25,999 nt of DNA from Euplotes cf. woodruffi 2 WChen-2021. Its lineage: Eukaryota > Ciliophora > Spirotrichea > Euplotida > Euplotidae. The DNA lies in NCBI GenBank assembly GCA_021441665.1, contig JAGYYN010004485.1, forward strand, positions 1-25,999, written 5' to 3'. The notes beneath the pieces are model-generated. The model saw nothing but the letters and a program-made list of their open reading frames with translations, searched no databases and had not been told where the DNA came from. Below, one piece after another: positions 1 to 9,575 of the stretch. Each line of letters opens with the position of its first letter. The first letter of the stretch is position 1. Both the position numbers and the translations under genes were made by a program.

Positions 1-1
1 A

Positions 2-292
2 AAGCATGCATCTGACAATGTCAGCAGAATCATGTGAGGAAACAAGTGTGATCTTGAAGATTCAAGACAAGTCTCCACTGATGAAGGAAAAGAACGAGCT
101 GATGCATATAATATTAGATTTATTGAATCATCTGCAAAAGACAGTAAAAACGTCGAAGAAGCATTTACTTTAATGACAAGAGAGATTAAGAGCAGAGTTG
201 TTCATACAACAAAAAAGCCAACTCAAACTATCAAAAAATTGCAAAAGTCTCAAAATAAAAAATTAAGTAAATCTAAAAAGAATTGTTGTTAA
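2..292 (+). CDS. Rab1/Ypt1-like small GTPase, 3' part only
   Basis: This is the C-terminal part of a Ras-superfamily GTPase whose 5' part lies outside the window. Visible are the guanine-specificity motif (GNKCDLED), the second base-contact motif (SSAKD), a lysine-rich variable tail and a terminal Cys-Cys typical of doubly prenylated Rab proteins. In-frame TGA just before GNKCD is read as cysteine. It is clearly homologous to positions 1090-1382 of the next gene, so the two are tandem paralogues. This copy uses more A/T at third codon positions, and its tail sequence differs strongly. Rab1/Ypt1 proteins act in ER-to-Golgi vesicle transport; that role is inferred from the better preserved neighbour. 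Frame continues to the left edge. Confidence 0.9.
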
Positions 293-761
293 TACATACT
301 AATCAACTTTAATCTATTTTTTAAAGTTCCTATATTTTGATTTATTACTGAATTTACTAATAACCTCAAAAATAATACTGACTCAAGTACTTTGCCTCTA
401 AAAACTCACCAGATTCTCGTTTTCTTGACTGCAGTCTGCATATCATTAATTAATCAACCCATGTGGTAAGTCCAAATACCAAATCTCACTGTCTTTTAAA
501 TCCCGATTGCCCCATATTCTATCTAAAATCCCCACAATAATAGTAACCCCAATTTTCCAAATAACGACGTTATCTGCTACCTCAAACCACAATCGGTCTT
601 CGAGCAGTCTGATATTCAATAGCCATCATAAAAATAGATCCCAGTCTAGATAATATTAATTCTAAATCTGCGAATTCCCCCAGCGCAGCCTGTGCCTATC
701 CCCCAGTTCAAACACTCTTAGCGTAATAGTATTTGTAATATTTTTAAGTATTTAAATCAAT
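293..761. other. Intergenic spacer between tandem Rab genes
   Basis: No reading frame of note is seen in either strand under the euplotid code. The stretch is C-rich on the plus strand, with several CCCC runs around 508-560 and 676-705, unlike the A/T-rich spacers elsewhere in the window. The same strand bias recurs upstream of the sphingomyelinase gene and, on the other strand, upstream of the glutaredoxin gene. It may therefore be a feature of 5' flanks. A candidate breakage element lies on the minus strand at 612-621. Confidence 0.5.
612..621 (-). other. Candidate chromosome-breakage element (E-Cbs)
   Basis: TATTGAATAT on the minus strand fits the Euplotes crassus consensus HATTGAAaHH apart from the weakly conserved eighth base. 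It lies between the two Rab genes. The motif is short, so chance occurrence is possible. Confidence 0.35.
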
Positions 762-1382
762 ATGAATCCAGACTACGATTATCTATTCAAAATATTGCTT
801 ATTGGTAACTCTGGCGTCGGAAAATCATCGCTCCTGCTCAGATTCGCAGACGACACTTTCACTGATAACTTCATGCCGACCATTGGAGTTGACTTCAAGA
901 TCAGAACTCTCGAAGTTGACGGAAAGACAATCAAGCTTCAAATTTGGGACACCGCCGGGCAAGAGAGATTCAAGACTATCACTAGTTCGTACTACAAAGG
1001 AGCCCACGGGATCATTGTGGTCTACGACATCACCGATAAAGAGTCGTTCAAAAACATCGATACGTGGATGAACGAAGTCGAAAAGCACGCGTCCGACAAT
1101 GTCAGCAGAATCATGTGAGGAAACAAGTGCGATCTCGACGACTCGAGACAAGTCTCCACCGACGAAGGAAAAGAACTCGCTGACCACTATAATATCAGAT
1201 TCATGGAAACCTCCGCTAAAGAAAGCGCAAACGTCGAAGAAGCATTTACTTTAATGACAAGAGAGATTAAAAGCAGAGTTGTCCTCACTGAAAGAAAGGC
1301 ACCAGTTGCTACCGGTGATAAGCTCAAGAAGAACTCCGCAGGTAAAAAATTAGATAAGAAGACTGGATCAAACTGTTGTTAA
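762..1382 (+). CDS. RAB1: Rab1/Ypt1-like small GTPase
   Basis: Complete 206-residue Rab GTPase, intronless. In order it shows the P-loop GNSGVGKS (about residues 15-22), switch I with [10 protein letters not shown], the Rab signature WDTAGQERF in switch II, NKCDL, SAK, and a C-terminal Cys-Cys for geranylgeranylation. The N-terminus [10 protein letters not shown] and the block after switch II closely follow animal and yeast Rab1/Ypt1, which control ER-to-Golgi and early secretory traffic on Golgi-side membranes. An in-frame TGA at 1116-1118 is decoded as cysteine; with the standard code the protein would be cut at residue 118. There is no frameshift site. Codons end more often in C or G than in the upstream paralogue. 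The start is the first ATG of the open frame and coincides with the Rab1 N-terminus. Confidence 0.96.
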
Positions 1383-1426
1383 ACAGAATAAAATTAATCG
1401 TTAATTTAATGTTGACGATAATATCG

Positions 1427-1436
1427 TATTGAACTT
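1427..1436 (+). other. Candidate chromosome-breakage element (E-Cbs)
   Basis: TATTGAACTT fits HATTGAAaHH except at the weakly conserved eighth base. It lies 45 bases downstream of the Rab1 stop codon. Confidence 0.35.
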
Positions 1437-1798
1437 TTACTAATTGCCTGTATTATTTACTGATTTACGTATAATATTTGCGTATATTCACAGCTACAGC
1501 CAGTGGAGACTGGAAATGTTTATTTACTCATCATTTATGACAATATTTTAGCTCAAATATACTCAAGATTTTATTTATGTTTTCGTCAGAAAATTTAGCT
1601 TGCGTAATTATTAGATAAAATATACTAAAAATACTTGCAAACCGACAAATAAATAAAACTATAAGTGCATGATAACTGAGACGTGCTTTAGACAGGCTCT
1701 ATTGCACTTCGAGATTTGCTTTTATTTATGACTAAATATATTTAATCGTTACTTATTCGATAGTACCAAATGCATTTAATTTGCAGATATTATAAATT

Positions 1799-1808
1799 AA
1801 TTGAATAA
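1799..1808 (+). other. Candidate chromosome-breakage element (E-Cbs)
   Basis: AATTGAATAA lies 20 bases before the LRR gene start codon. Very short distances between this motif and a start codon recur before the genes at 4109 and 20131. Confidence 0.38.
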
Positions 1809-1828
1809 ATATTTCAATCTTCCAGAAA

Positions 1829-4050
1829 ATGCATAACAGCGCCAGATCTAGCAGAGAACTTCGCCTCCAAAGACTAAAAGAACAAAATGAAAAGAAGAAG
1901 TGAGCTCCAGAATTTCCAGAGCCTTTTGCGAAAACTCTCACGAAGACGTCTTCCTCTGATCTATCAAAAGAGCCGTTTAACTACAGGTAATAATAAGCAC
2001 CGACTCGAAGATTGGGTTAAAGATTCATATAAATTTTGTGGGTTAAGGGTAATAAGCATTCGGCAATTTTTGTTTTTTAAATATGCGATAATCAACGATA
2101 AAACAAGCACTCATACATACCAAGAATTTAAAAATACTTTAATAGCATTCAGTCTAATTTTTATACTAATTTCATCAATCAGTTTAAAATTTATAAATTT
2201 ATTATAGTCAGAAGCAGCCAGAGGAAAATAATAAAATCGTTAGCAAAAGCAACAAGAAGAATCTGTGAGACTTGACAAATATGGGGCTTAAGTCGCTTGA
2301 AAATGTAATGCTTACCCGTGAGATTGTCGTACTTAACCTCACTAAAAATAAACTCAAAACAATCCCTGACGAAATCATTAATTCATGTCCGTGATTAGTC
2401 GAGTTAATCCTATCTGAGAATTACATCGAAAAGGTCCATGATGACATGCAGAATCTGACTGAGCTTCAAGTCCTCGATCTCAGCAACAACGGGATTACGT
2501 ACGTGACGCAACTGAAGAATAATCTAAAGCTTAAAAAGTTGTTTTTAAAGCGGAACAGGCTCAAGACCATAGAATATCTAAACCAAAACCGCGAACTTGA
2601 GGTCCTGGACTACAGCGATAACGAACTCACGACACTTAACGAATGTGAATACAACCTTCCAACTTCGATTGTTGAATTTAATCTATCAGGAAACCAAATT
2701 AAGTCGATTTTAGCGCCAAGAACGTTATTTTGCTTATCAAAGTTGGAAAGACTTAATTTTAGCGAGAACCCGTTTACAAAAACTTTATCTTCAAATAAAA
2801 TCGATGTTGTGCAATTCATCTTAAGTCTGCTGATCGACTGAAGCCTGAAGTTCATCAATGACAAAAAGCTGACGCACACCGACTTCAAATAAAGCGAAAG
2901 AGTTTTATAAAGACAGAAAGACCGGGTCTATGAGTAAAGAGATTCTAAAACGAACTTTGCTCATGGAAATAGACGAAGCTGAACTCATCAAGTTCCTCAC
3001 TTACGATGACAGCATTGTGACGAAGAGCGTGGCCTTTGAAGAAGTCAAAGAACTGGTGTATGAAGAAAATTACCACGACGAAACTATCAATCAATCATTT
3101 ACTCATAAGTAAGCGAAGATTAATATGTACATAGGCCAGATGATAAAATAGCGAAAGCTTATGAAACTGGACACCAGGATTACTCGCCTCTTTCTGAATA
3201 TCAAACTAGCTCGATAGGATCAAATAAGCTAATTCACTTGAATTTGTCTAAATGAGACGGCAGTAGTAGCAAGGAGACTGCAGAGACTCTGTCCAAGAAA
3301 TCTTCATCGAAATCGAGTAAAGCTTCGAATAAACTCAGGTGATATTCACCAACCTCAACGAAGACGCTGAAGATAGATGCTGCTGATTTAGGCAATATAT
3401 GTAAGCTATTTGACCGCTTGTACTTTTAACATAATATATGTACTTTGCCTTTGGATAATTATAAATAACCGACTTTTAGCGTTTAATCAAACACTAAAAG
3501 GATCGTCAAGTGTTGTGAGAAACGCCGTCAATGGAGTCCAAGGAAAAGAAAACAACAAAGACCCGTAAGGTACCAGTACACATAGTATAGAAAGCAAGAT
3601 AAGTACAGTCGGAGATTGAAACAACCATCTGCAGGAAGTTCAAAATACATAAAGAAAAATGAAAAGCAAGGCTTGACTCTACAAGGAATCAAACCACAAA
3701 ACAAGTTTTCATTAACATCATCATCAAAGGCTTATCAATCGTAATAAACTAGGTTAACTAAAACTAGGAACAGAAAAAGCCCAGTCCCCGACACCAAGTT
3801 GGTGGTTAAAATTCAATCCGCATGGAAAGGCTATAAAGCAAGGAAGCAGCTGATTTCTCAAGGAGTCAAGCTTCCTGACCGAAAGAAGCTCATTCCAATG
3901 ACAAAAGACGAGGAAATCAGATATCTAAGAAAAGCAGTAAAAGAGCTGAAGTCACAAGTATCAGAGCTGACGAGCATCAAAAACCAGCACGAAGAGGCGC
4001 TTAGTTATTTATTCGAGCAAGTCACAATACTTAGAAATAAGACTAAGTAA
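1829..4050 (+). CDS. Leucine-rich repeat and IQ-motif protein
   Basis: Predicted 613-residue protein. About residues 70-280 hold leucine-rich repeats of the SDS22/centriolar type (for example LQVLDLSNNGI, LEVLDYSDNEL). A Ser/Lys-rich middle follows. A calmodulin-binding IQ motif (KIQSAWKGYKARKQL, 3808-3852) and a short C-terminal coiled coil end the protein. This layout resembles centrosome and cilium proteins such as CEP97, but the exact orthologue is not clear. Five GT-AG introns are inferred: 1987-2207, 3109-3134 (26 nt), 3401-3479, 3565-3590 (26 nt), 3741-3767 (27 nt). One +1 frameshift at AAA-TAA, 2887-2892, joins the LRR part to the rest. All phases balance. In-frame TGA codons are read as Cys. 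The final stop is AAG-TAA, only 58 bases before the next gene. Confidence 0.85.
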
Positions 4051-4093
4051 CTCATTATTTTGCTTTCAACCGCTCCACCTGATTCGTAAAGAT

Positions 4094-4103
4094 AATTGAA
4101 CTG
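4094..4103 (+). other. Breakage-element-like sequence before the YbaK gene
   Basis: AATTGAACTG matches the HATTGAA core but ends in G where H is expected. It is the only such sequence in the 58-base gap between the LRR stop and the next start codon at 4109. Confidence 0.3.
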
Positions 4104-4108
4104 AAAAT

Positions 4109-4976
4109 ATGGAAAGCAAAGAGCCTGATGCGCAAGAACAAAGCGAATGGAGAGAAGAAGCCAAAGAGCTCACAGACGATTTCGAAGAACACCCTGCGAC
4201 TTTTGACAAATTGATAAATTTTCTGTCTGAACGCAACATCGACTACGTCCTAACGACTCATGAGCCTTCAAAATCTTCGAAGAAATCAGCAGGCATTCGC
4301 AAATTCTCTTTAGCAAGCGGAGCCAAGTCGATGCTGTTGGTCGATCATTCGAAGAAAGTGATCGTATTCGTGCTTTGAGTGATGTCAGCAGCGAAGAAAA
4401 TCAGCTGGAAACGGATTAAAGGAATGGTTGGATCGAAGAAGCTGCGACCAGCAACTATCGAAGAGATAATATACAAAACTGGGTGTGTTAATGGAGCAGT
4501 TCCTCCCTTTGGATCTCTGTTCAATGCGTATACCTATGCTGGTAAGTTGAACTTGCAATTAGAGAAGAGTCACATTCAAACTATGCGTGATAACAATCTA
4601 TTTTATCTTTTTTTATTTAGATAAATAGTCTTGTCGATCAAGGTGAATCAATCAATTTTAATGCTGGATTGGGTAGTTATCCAAATCAAAATAATTATAG
4701 TGTTTATAATATAATGTCAGTTTAGAAAGCTAAAAATTTTATATGATTTTAGAATTAAAAAATATAACCGTAATTATTGATATTGTTATTATCTGTGTTT
4801 TTATAGAACTTTTTTTGGTATAAATTGTTAACGCAATTTATAAAATTTGGTAGTATGACCCCATGATTTCTGGATTAAGAACCCACTCAATCAACATGAA
4901 AGTTCAGGATTTCATTAAGATCGAAAATCCAAAACTCGGAAATTTTGTTGAAAAAGACGAGGATGAGGATGAGTAA
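4109..4976 (+). CDS. YbaK/ProRS-associated domain protein (aminoacyl-tRNA editing family)
   Basis: Predicted 193-residue protein of the YbaK/PrdX family, which hydrolyses mischarged aminoacyl-tRNA such as Ala- or Cys-tRNA(Pro); eukaryotic stand-alone members resemble PRORSD1. Diagnostic blocks are SGAKSMLLVD, the lysine-containing AAKKISWKRIKG, GSKKLRPATIEE and the signature TGCVNGAVPPFGSLF, ending with INFNAGL and RTHSINMKVQDFIKIENP. One in-frame TGA (4376-4378) is Cys. A GT-AG intron is at 4542-4620. Directly after it an AAA-TAG site (4623-4628) requires a +1 shift, giving ADKSLVDQGESINFNAGL. The family block INFNAGL/RTHSI is split by 206 bases (4671-4876) with in-frame stops and no splice sites in usable phase; removing it restores the frame exactly. 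The acidic tail ends at TAA 4974-4976. Substrate is not predictable from sequence. Confidence 0.88.
4664..4876 (+). other. 206-bp insert in the YbaK gene, candidate internal eliminated sequence
   Basis: The sequence between two copies of CTGGATT (4664-4670 and 4870-4876) interrupts a conserved protein block. It is very A/T-rich and carries stops in the reading frame. Excision leaving one CTGGATT copy recreates NAGLRTHSIN in frame. No GT donor in the correct phase pairs with an AG acceptor here, and TA-to-TA excision breaks the frame. Direct-repeat pointers of this kind are usual for spirotrich germline IESs; Euplotes crassus IESs are mostly TA-bounded. A 9-bp inverted repeat with a 6-base loop lies inside at 4819-4842. 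Confidence 0.55.
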
Positions 4977-5273
4977 TCTTGCAGATAGTCATTTGATGAA
5001 TCAAAAGATCTCTGCATTAAATTAATCAGATGATCAGTAGAAAAATTCTTCAATCTTATTTAAATTCTAATTTTGACAAAATTGAATTTTTTATTTCTAA
5101 TATTCAGAGTTACCTTATACTACCAAAATAATATTTTGAACAAAATTGAACTAAAATATAATATCTTAGTACAAAACTTAAAAAAAATAAATGATCAAAA
5201 TAAAAAATGAATTATATAATAACCTACCTTAACCACCCGGACCAATATAAAATAAATAGTAATTGAATAATAA
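4977..5273. other. A/T-rich spacer with three candidate breakage elements
   Basis: This is the gap between two convergent genes. It has no reading frame. Plus-strand motifs AATTGAATTT (5080-5089), AATTGAACTA (5144-5153) and AATTGAATAA (5261-5270) all fit HATTGAAaHH, the last one ending only four bases from the kinase stop codon. Three in 300 bases may mark two chromosome ends or simply reflect base composition. Confidence 0.42.
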
Positions 5274-8200
5274 CTAAATCTGTGAGGCTTTGATAAATGA
5301 CCATCCAGGTACTCTATTTTCTGTGCTTTCTTCTTTCTCTTCAGATATCTCTTTAAAGTAGTTGTTATACTGCCTGATCGCTTTCACATTCTTTAAATTG
5401 AGGTTTGCTAAGTGTTCCTCCTTTGTCTTATACAAGTACTATATAATTAGACACATTGTATTAGAACTTGCTTACTGGGAATGGAGGAGTCGTCTTCTTA
5501 CTCTCGATGTCCTTCCAGTTGATCTTGCTAAACCACGGATGCTTATTTAATATCCTTCGCACCGTTTTTATTGCCTAATCTTTTACTCGGATCTTTGTGC
5601 AAAAGCCGCAGTAATAAATCCTGCGCTTCCTCTGATAGTTCTTCAGGAAGCTCAACTGGATTCTGCAGAATGTTTTTAAATAATATGTCCTTGTCGTGGT
5701 CGTAGAAAGGCGGGATGCCTTCGAGCATTTCGTACAGCAGCACACCGAGTAAATACCAGTCGACATTTTTGTTATGGCCTCACTTTTTAATCATTTCTGG
5801 TGCGAGGTAGGCATATGAACCGCAGAAGCTTTTAGCGATTTTATCTTCACCCTCCGCTATTCCTTCTTTTGAAAGACCGAAGTCAGTAAGCTTGCAATGG
5901 CCGAATTGATCAAGCACAATGTTATCTGGTTTTAAGTCTCTAAATATAATTCCGCGTGAATGAAGATCTTCGATTGCTAGAATGATTTCACAAACATAGA
6001 GCCGTGCTCTATCCTCGCTGAAGTAATCTTCAGCTTCTAGATATGCTGAGAGGTCTCCTCCAGGTCAGTATTCCATGACCAAGAACAGCCGGTCTTTAGT
6101 CTGGAATGCATAATGAAGACTGACGATAAACTGATGGTTCGACACACTCATTACGTTCCTCTCAGTGACAGCATATCGAGTAAGGTTTTGGCCAATAATT
6201 CTGTCTTTATTTTAAAACCTTCATTGCATATAGTTTGCCCGAGTCTCTATTTTTCAACCTAAAATTTAGCGGAGATTTATTTACCAAGAAAACTTCGCCA
6301 AAGCTACCAGTGCCAAGTAATTTGATCACCTAAATAATGGCATCTTCCACTTACGTTAAAGCTTTTTGGACCGATCTTGCTAGATACTATGACTGTGTTA
6401 TCTTTGCTGACTGCTTTGATATCAATTTTCTTGCTTTTGAGTCGATTTCAAGAGCTCTTCAAGCTATTTGGCGACTTGATCGTCTCCATTTTGCTTTCAT
6501 CCTCCGATATGCACTTGATCTGCGAGCTGCTTTCGTCGATGTTTCACTCTTCAGTGACTTCACTGTAAACAAAGGAGTCTCCTTGAGAAGACGGAGGCTC
6601 GATTACTGAGCTGTGATTGCTGCCTTTAGGCTGGAGGAAGCATTTTTCATCGAAATAGTCTCGAATCTTTCTAAACATCGTCTCGACGTTTTCCTCTTTA
6701 ACTTCGTGAATCTGGATGTTCTTGATATTCGATTTTGGACCTTTGTTCTCAGCTGAACTGCTCGACGAAGGAAACGTCGACATTGCTTTTTCTGATTTTG
6801 TGAGCTCGATAAGGAAATTCAGGTTGTAGTCGCTAAGAAGATCTAACGGTGACTTTCCTTTATCATCTTTGGAATGTAAAGACGCCCCGTGGTGGATTAG
6901 GAACTTGACCATATTTATGTGCAGCATTTCTATTGCTAAATGCAACGCAGTCTTTCCGTTTTTAGTAAGCTTGTTAATATCCACGTTTTTGTAGTTCGTC
7001 AAAATGTAGCTAAAAATCGATACATATCCGAGATTTGCAGAATAATGCAATACAGTCCAGTTATTATTCTCTGTATCTTTAAGACGTAGTAGTTTCTCCA
7101 TCTGGCCTTGGGTCTTGATTTCGGTTTTAAGATACTTCATCACCATGCCTGAGTTGAGCCCAGCTTGATTAAACAATGCGAATATTCGCTTCGATACTTT
7201 CTCAGTTTTGCTCCTAATTTTAGTCTTTTTCTTGGTTGGACTGGATAGATCAATATATACTATTTCTGTTTCTGAGTCGGTGTCATCAATAGAGCCTAAA
7301 ATTATAATCATTAAATATTTTTATGGAAATAAAAAGCGGATTACATTTGTTCTCCTGAAAATTTGAGCTTCCTGTATCACCACTTGTAATCTTCTTTAGC
7401 TCATTTAGCGAATGTACAGTTTTGCTGTAAAGATTATCAGATGGAGATAGTGGTTGTCCTAGCTGAATATTTCCTTCATAGTTTCTTGAGTTTCATTCAT
7501 AATTTGTCGACAGTTTCTGTGAAAATCACTGTTGTCCAGATTTATTATCAACTCAGTTGTCCTGTGGGCTCGAACTTCAGCTCAGCTTTATACTATCATA
7601 TTTTGACTGCTTTGAAGTAGTTGACATCACCGGACAGTGTAATGACGGTTCGTATGTTTTCCTTTGTGGCACTGAAGAGTCGATGTCAATCTTTAGGTTG
7701 CCTTTGATTTTATTAATTTCATCAGGAGAGGTATTCGCAACTACTGCTTCTCTTATATTAATTTCAGCTGTTTTTGTGACCTCACCTCCTAAGTGTTCTT
7801 TAGCCGAGCCAAGGACCTATTGATGAGTTATTTTTATTACCTTCTTCTTCGTCCTGATCGGCCTGTAGCTGTTAAACTGAGTCAAAGATTTTATAAACCG
7901 CTGAGCGTATGTTTTAATGTCCTTGTCTTTTGACTTCTTCGCTGGGATTCTAAAATTCGTTGTGGAGCTGAGCTTGCTGGAATTGCACCTCATTCTCACA
8001 GTTGTAAGTGAGAAATCAGCAATTTTATTTGTTTTTAATTTGATCTAAAGCTTTAAGGTATCCAAATACCTCTCACTGTAGAAGCAACTGAAGCTGAGCT
8101 TTGTTCTGCTGATATTCTCCTTCCTAATTAAATAAATATTTTAATATATAAGCGAAAATTTGATTGGTAATAAGTTCTGTTTACAAAGCAAGATAAGTTT

Positions 8201-9350
8201 AATACATTTTCTGAGTAATTTTTGATTATTTTATGACAAGTTTAGATGTTTTGGGTTAAACATTTAGTCATAATTTTACATAAACAGCAAAATATTAAAC
8301 AGTGATATATAAACAGCTCATCATAAATGACATCGTAAATTCAAAAACTAAAAATGCTGTTATACTCAAATCCAAATAATAAATCGCAATGTTTAATTTT
8401 ACATCAAAACTCGTTTTGAGTCAACAAAAAACCTAATGATTTAATAGAAAGGAAATAGTAAATTTATTCACAGCACATACCAGTTTTAAGGCTAGTTTCA
8501 TAGCTAAAAGCAAGTTTCTTCATCATATTACTGGACTTGTTGTACTGTCTCAGCTTATTAGAAGTCGAGTACATTGCCTTTGGAGATTTGAGTTCAATCT
8601 CCAAAGGCTTTTGCTTTGGTGCTTCGTACTTCTTCACTTTCGAGCTGATTCCAATAAGCTCTTGCGAGCTTCTTCAATGCAGCTGTAAATAATGATATAA
8701 TTTCATTTGCGATTTGCAAATTTAAGCAAACTTACGGCTAACTTCTTGTTGGCTGTGTTTATGTTCATTGCCAGGCTAGAAGCAGGATTTATTGCCAGTC
8801 CGCGGCTTCGCAATTATTTTTAGATAGTCAAACTTACTTTTTAAATGGAATCGACAACTTGTTTCCTAAGTTCTTCGCTGTAATCAGCCCTTTATGAGGA
8901 TTGTAATCGCTATATTTACTGCTTTTAGTATTTGGGTTTATCGATGGGTTTATTTGATATCTATGGTTCTGATGTTTTCGCGTAATTTTTAGTATTATTA
9001 ATACTAAAACCAAAATTTATATTTTATCGTCAGATTTATAAAAATTGTCTTTATTTTTGATAGAATAAATTCAGACTAGTTTCCTATTTTACTGTGTTAG
9101 ATATTGATTTGAAATTAACTTGCGTATTGTATAAAGCCAATTGGTTGAAAAATTTGCTTTTGATAATAACTCAAAAGTTCGACTCAAATTTGCTTGCTCC
9201 GTAACATCGGAAATAAACTCGATCTACGTACATGTCTTTCTTCGGGTAAATAAGTTTCTCAATTGCTGGCTTAGGAGATCGGTTTCTTTTTCTTAGAGCT
9301 TTATTGCGCTTTTCAGACGCAAGATCCTTGTTGAGGCCATTTGGTTTCAT
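5274..9350 (-). CDS. Ankyrin-repeat AGC-type protein kinase
   Basis: Predicted protein of about 1100 residues. A Ser/Lys-rich N-terminal half precedes ankyrin repeats (about residues 530-635; NGKTALHLAIEMLHINMVKF) and an AGC-family Ser/Thr kinase domain (about 766-1040). Visible motifs are GTGSFGEV, AMKVLK, the helix C segment TERNVM, FRDLKPDN, DFGLSK, the activation segment SFCGSYAYLAPEM, and a C-terminal extension starting at HPWFSKINWKDIE. The family phosphorylates proteins in PKA/Akt/S6K-like pathways; the substrate here is unknown. Inferred introns: 5439-5475, 6330-6354 (25 nt), 7296-7344, 7817-7840 (24 nt), 8045-8076, 8124-8480, 8683-8735, 8806-8837, and less surely 8969-9119. Two AAA-TAA +1 sites lie at 6207-6212 and 5543-5548, both inside the kinase domain. 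All phases balance. The first exon (9120-9350) is the weakest part: its join has an atypical GTTAAT donor. Confidence 0.85.
8124..8480 (-). other. Long A/T-rich intron in the kinase gene
   Basis: GTATGT donor and TTAATTAG acceptor join exons in matching phase. At 357 nt it is about ten times longer than most introns in this gene. No reading frame or repeat is recognised in it. It could hide an eliminated germline segment, but no boundary can be named. Confidence 0.6.
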
Positions 9351-9575
9351 TTATTTAAAATTTTAAATAAATATAGTCAATTTATTGTATTATTTCTGTC
9401 TTATCTAGAATTTTTTACTCTTAAAAAATGCACTGTATTTTCGATTTTTTTTACATTTATAAAAACTCAAGGTAAATTTTATATTTTACAATAATTTTAG
9501 TTATTTTTCAAACTATCAAAAATTTATATATTTTTGAGTTTTATTGAATCTGACAAATACAAAAGTCCTTATTAG
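9351..9575. other. Spacer between kinase and ALG-like genes
   Basis: A/T-rich, no gene. It holds a perfect 24-bp palindrome that overlaps the kinase start codon (9349-9372) and a candidate breakage element at 9542-9551 (TATTGAATCT), 25 bases from the stop codon of the next minus-strand gene. Confidence 0.45.
9542..9551 (+). other. Candidate chromosome-breakage element (E-Cbs)
   Basis: TATTGAATCT fits HATTGAAaHH except at the eighth base. It lies just past the 3' end of the minus-strand ALG-like gene. Confidence 0.35.

Larger units (their letters stand above)
1383..1828. other. Intergenic spacer, A/T-rich
   Basis: No gene is visible. It holds two sequences on the plus strand that fit the breakage element, one 45 bases after the Rab stop and one about 20 bases before the next start codon. 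That placement would fit one chromosome end on each side, with the roughly 360 bases between them being germline-limited DNA. This is inference from motif position only. Confidence 0.45.

Noticed and set aside
1116-1118. TGA as tryptophan (Blepharisma-type code) or as a real stop
   Set aside because: Conserved positions in sphingomyelinase and CDPK call for Cys, and many proteins continue past TGA with intact domains.
4671-4876. Ordinary intron in the YbaK gene
   Set aside because: No GT donor of the right phase matches an AG acceptor before RTHSIN; splicing options all break the conserved frame.
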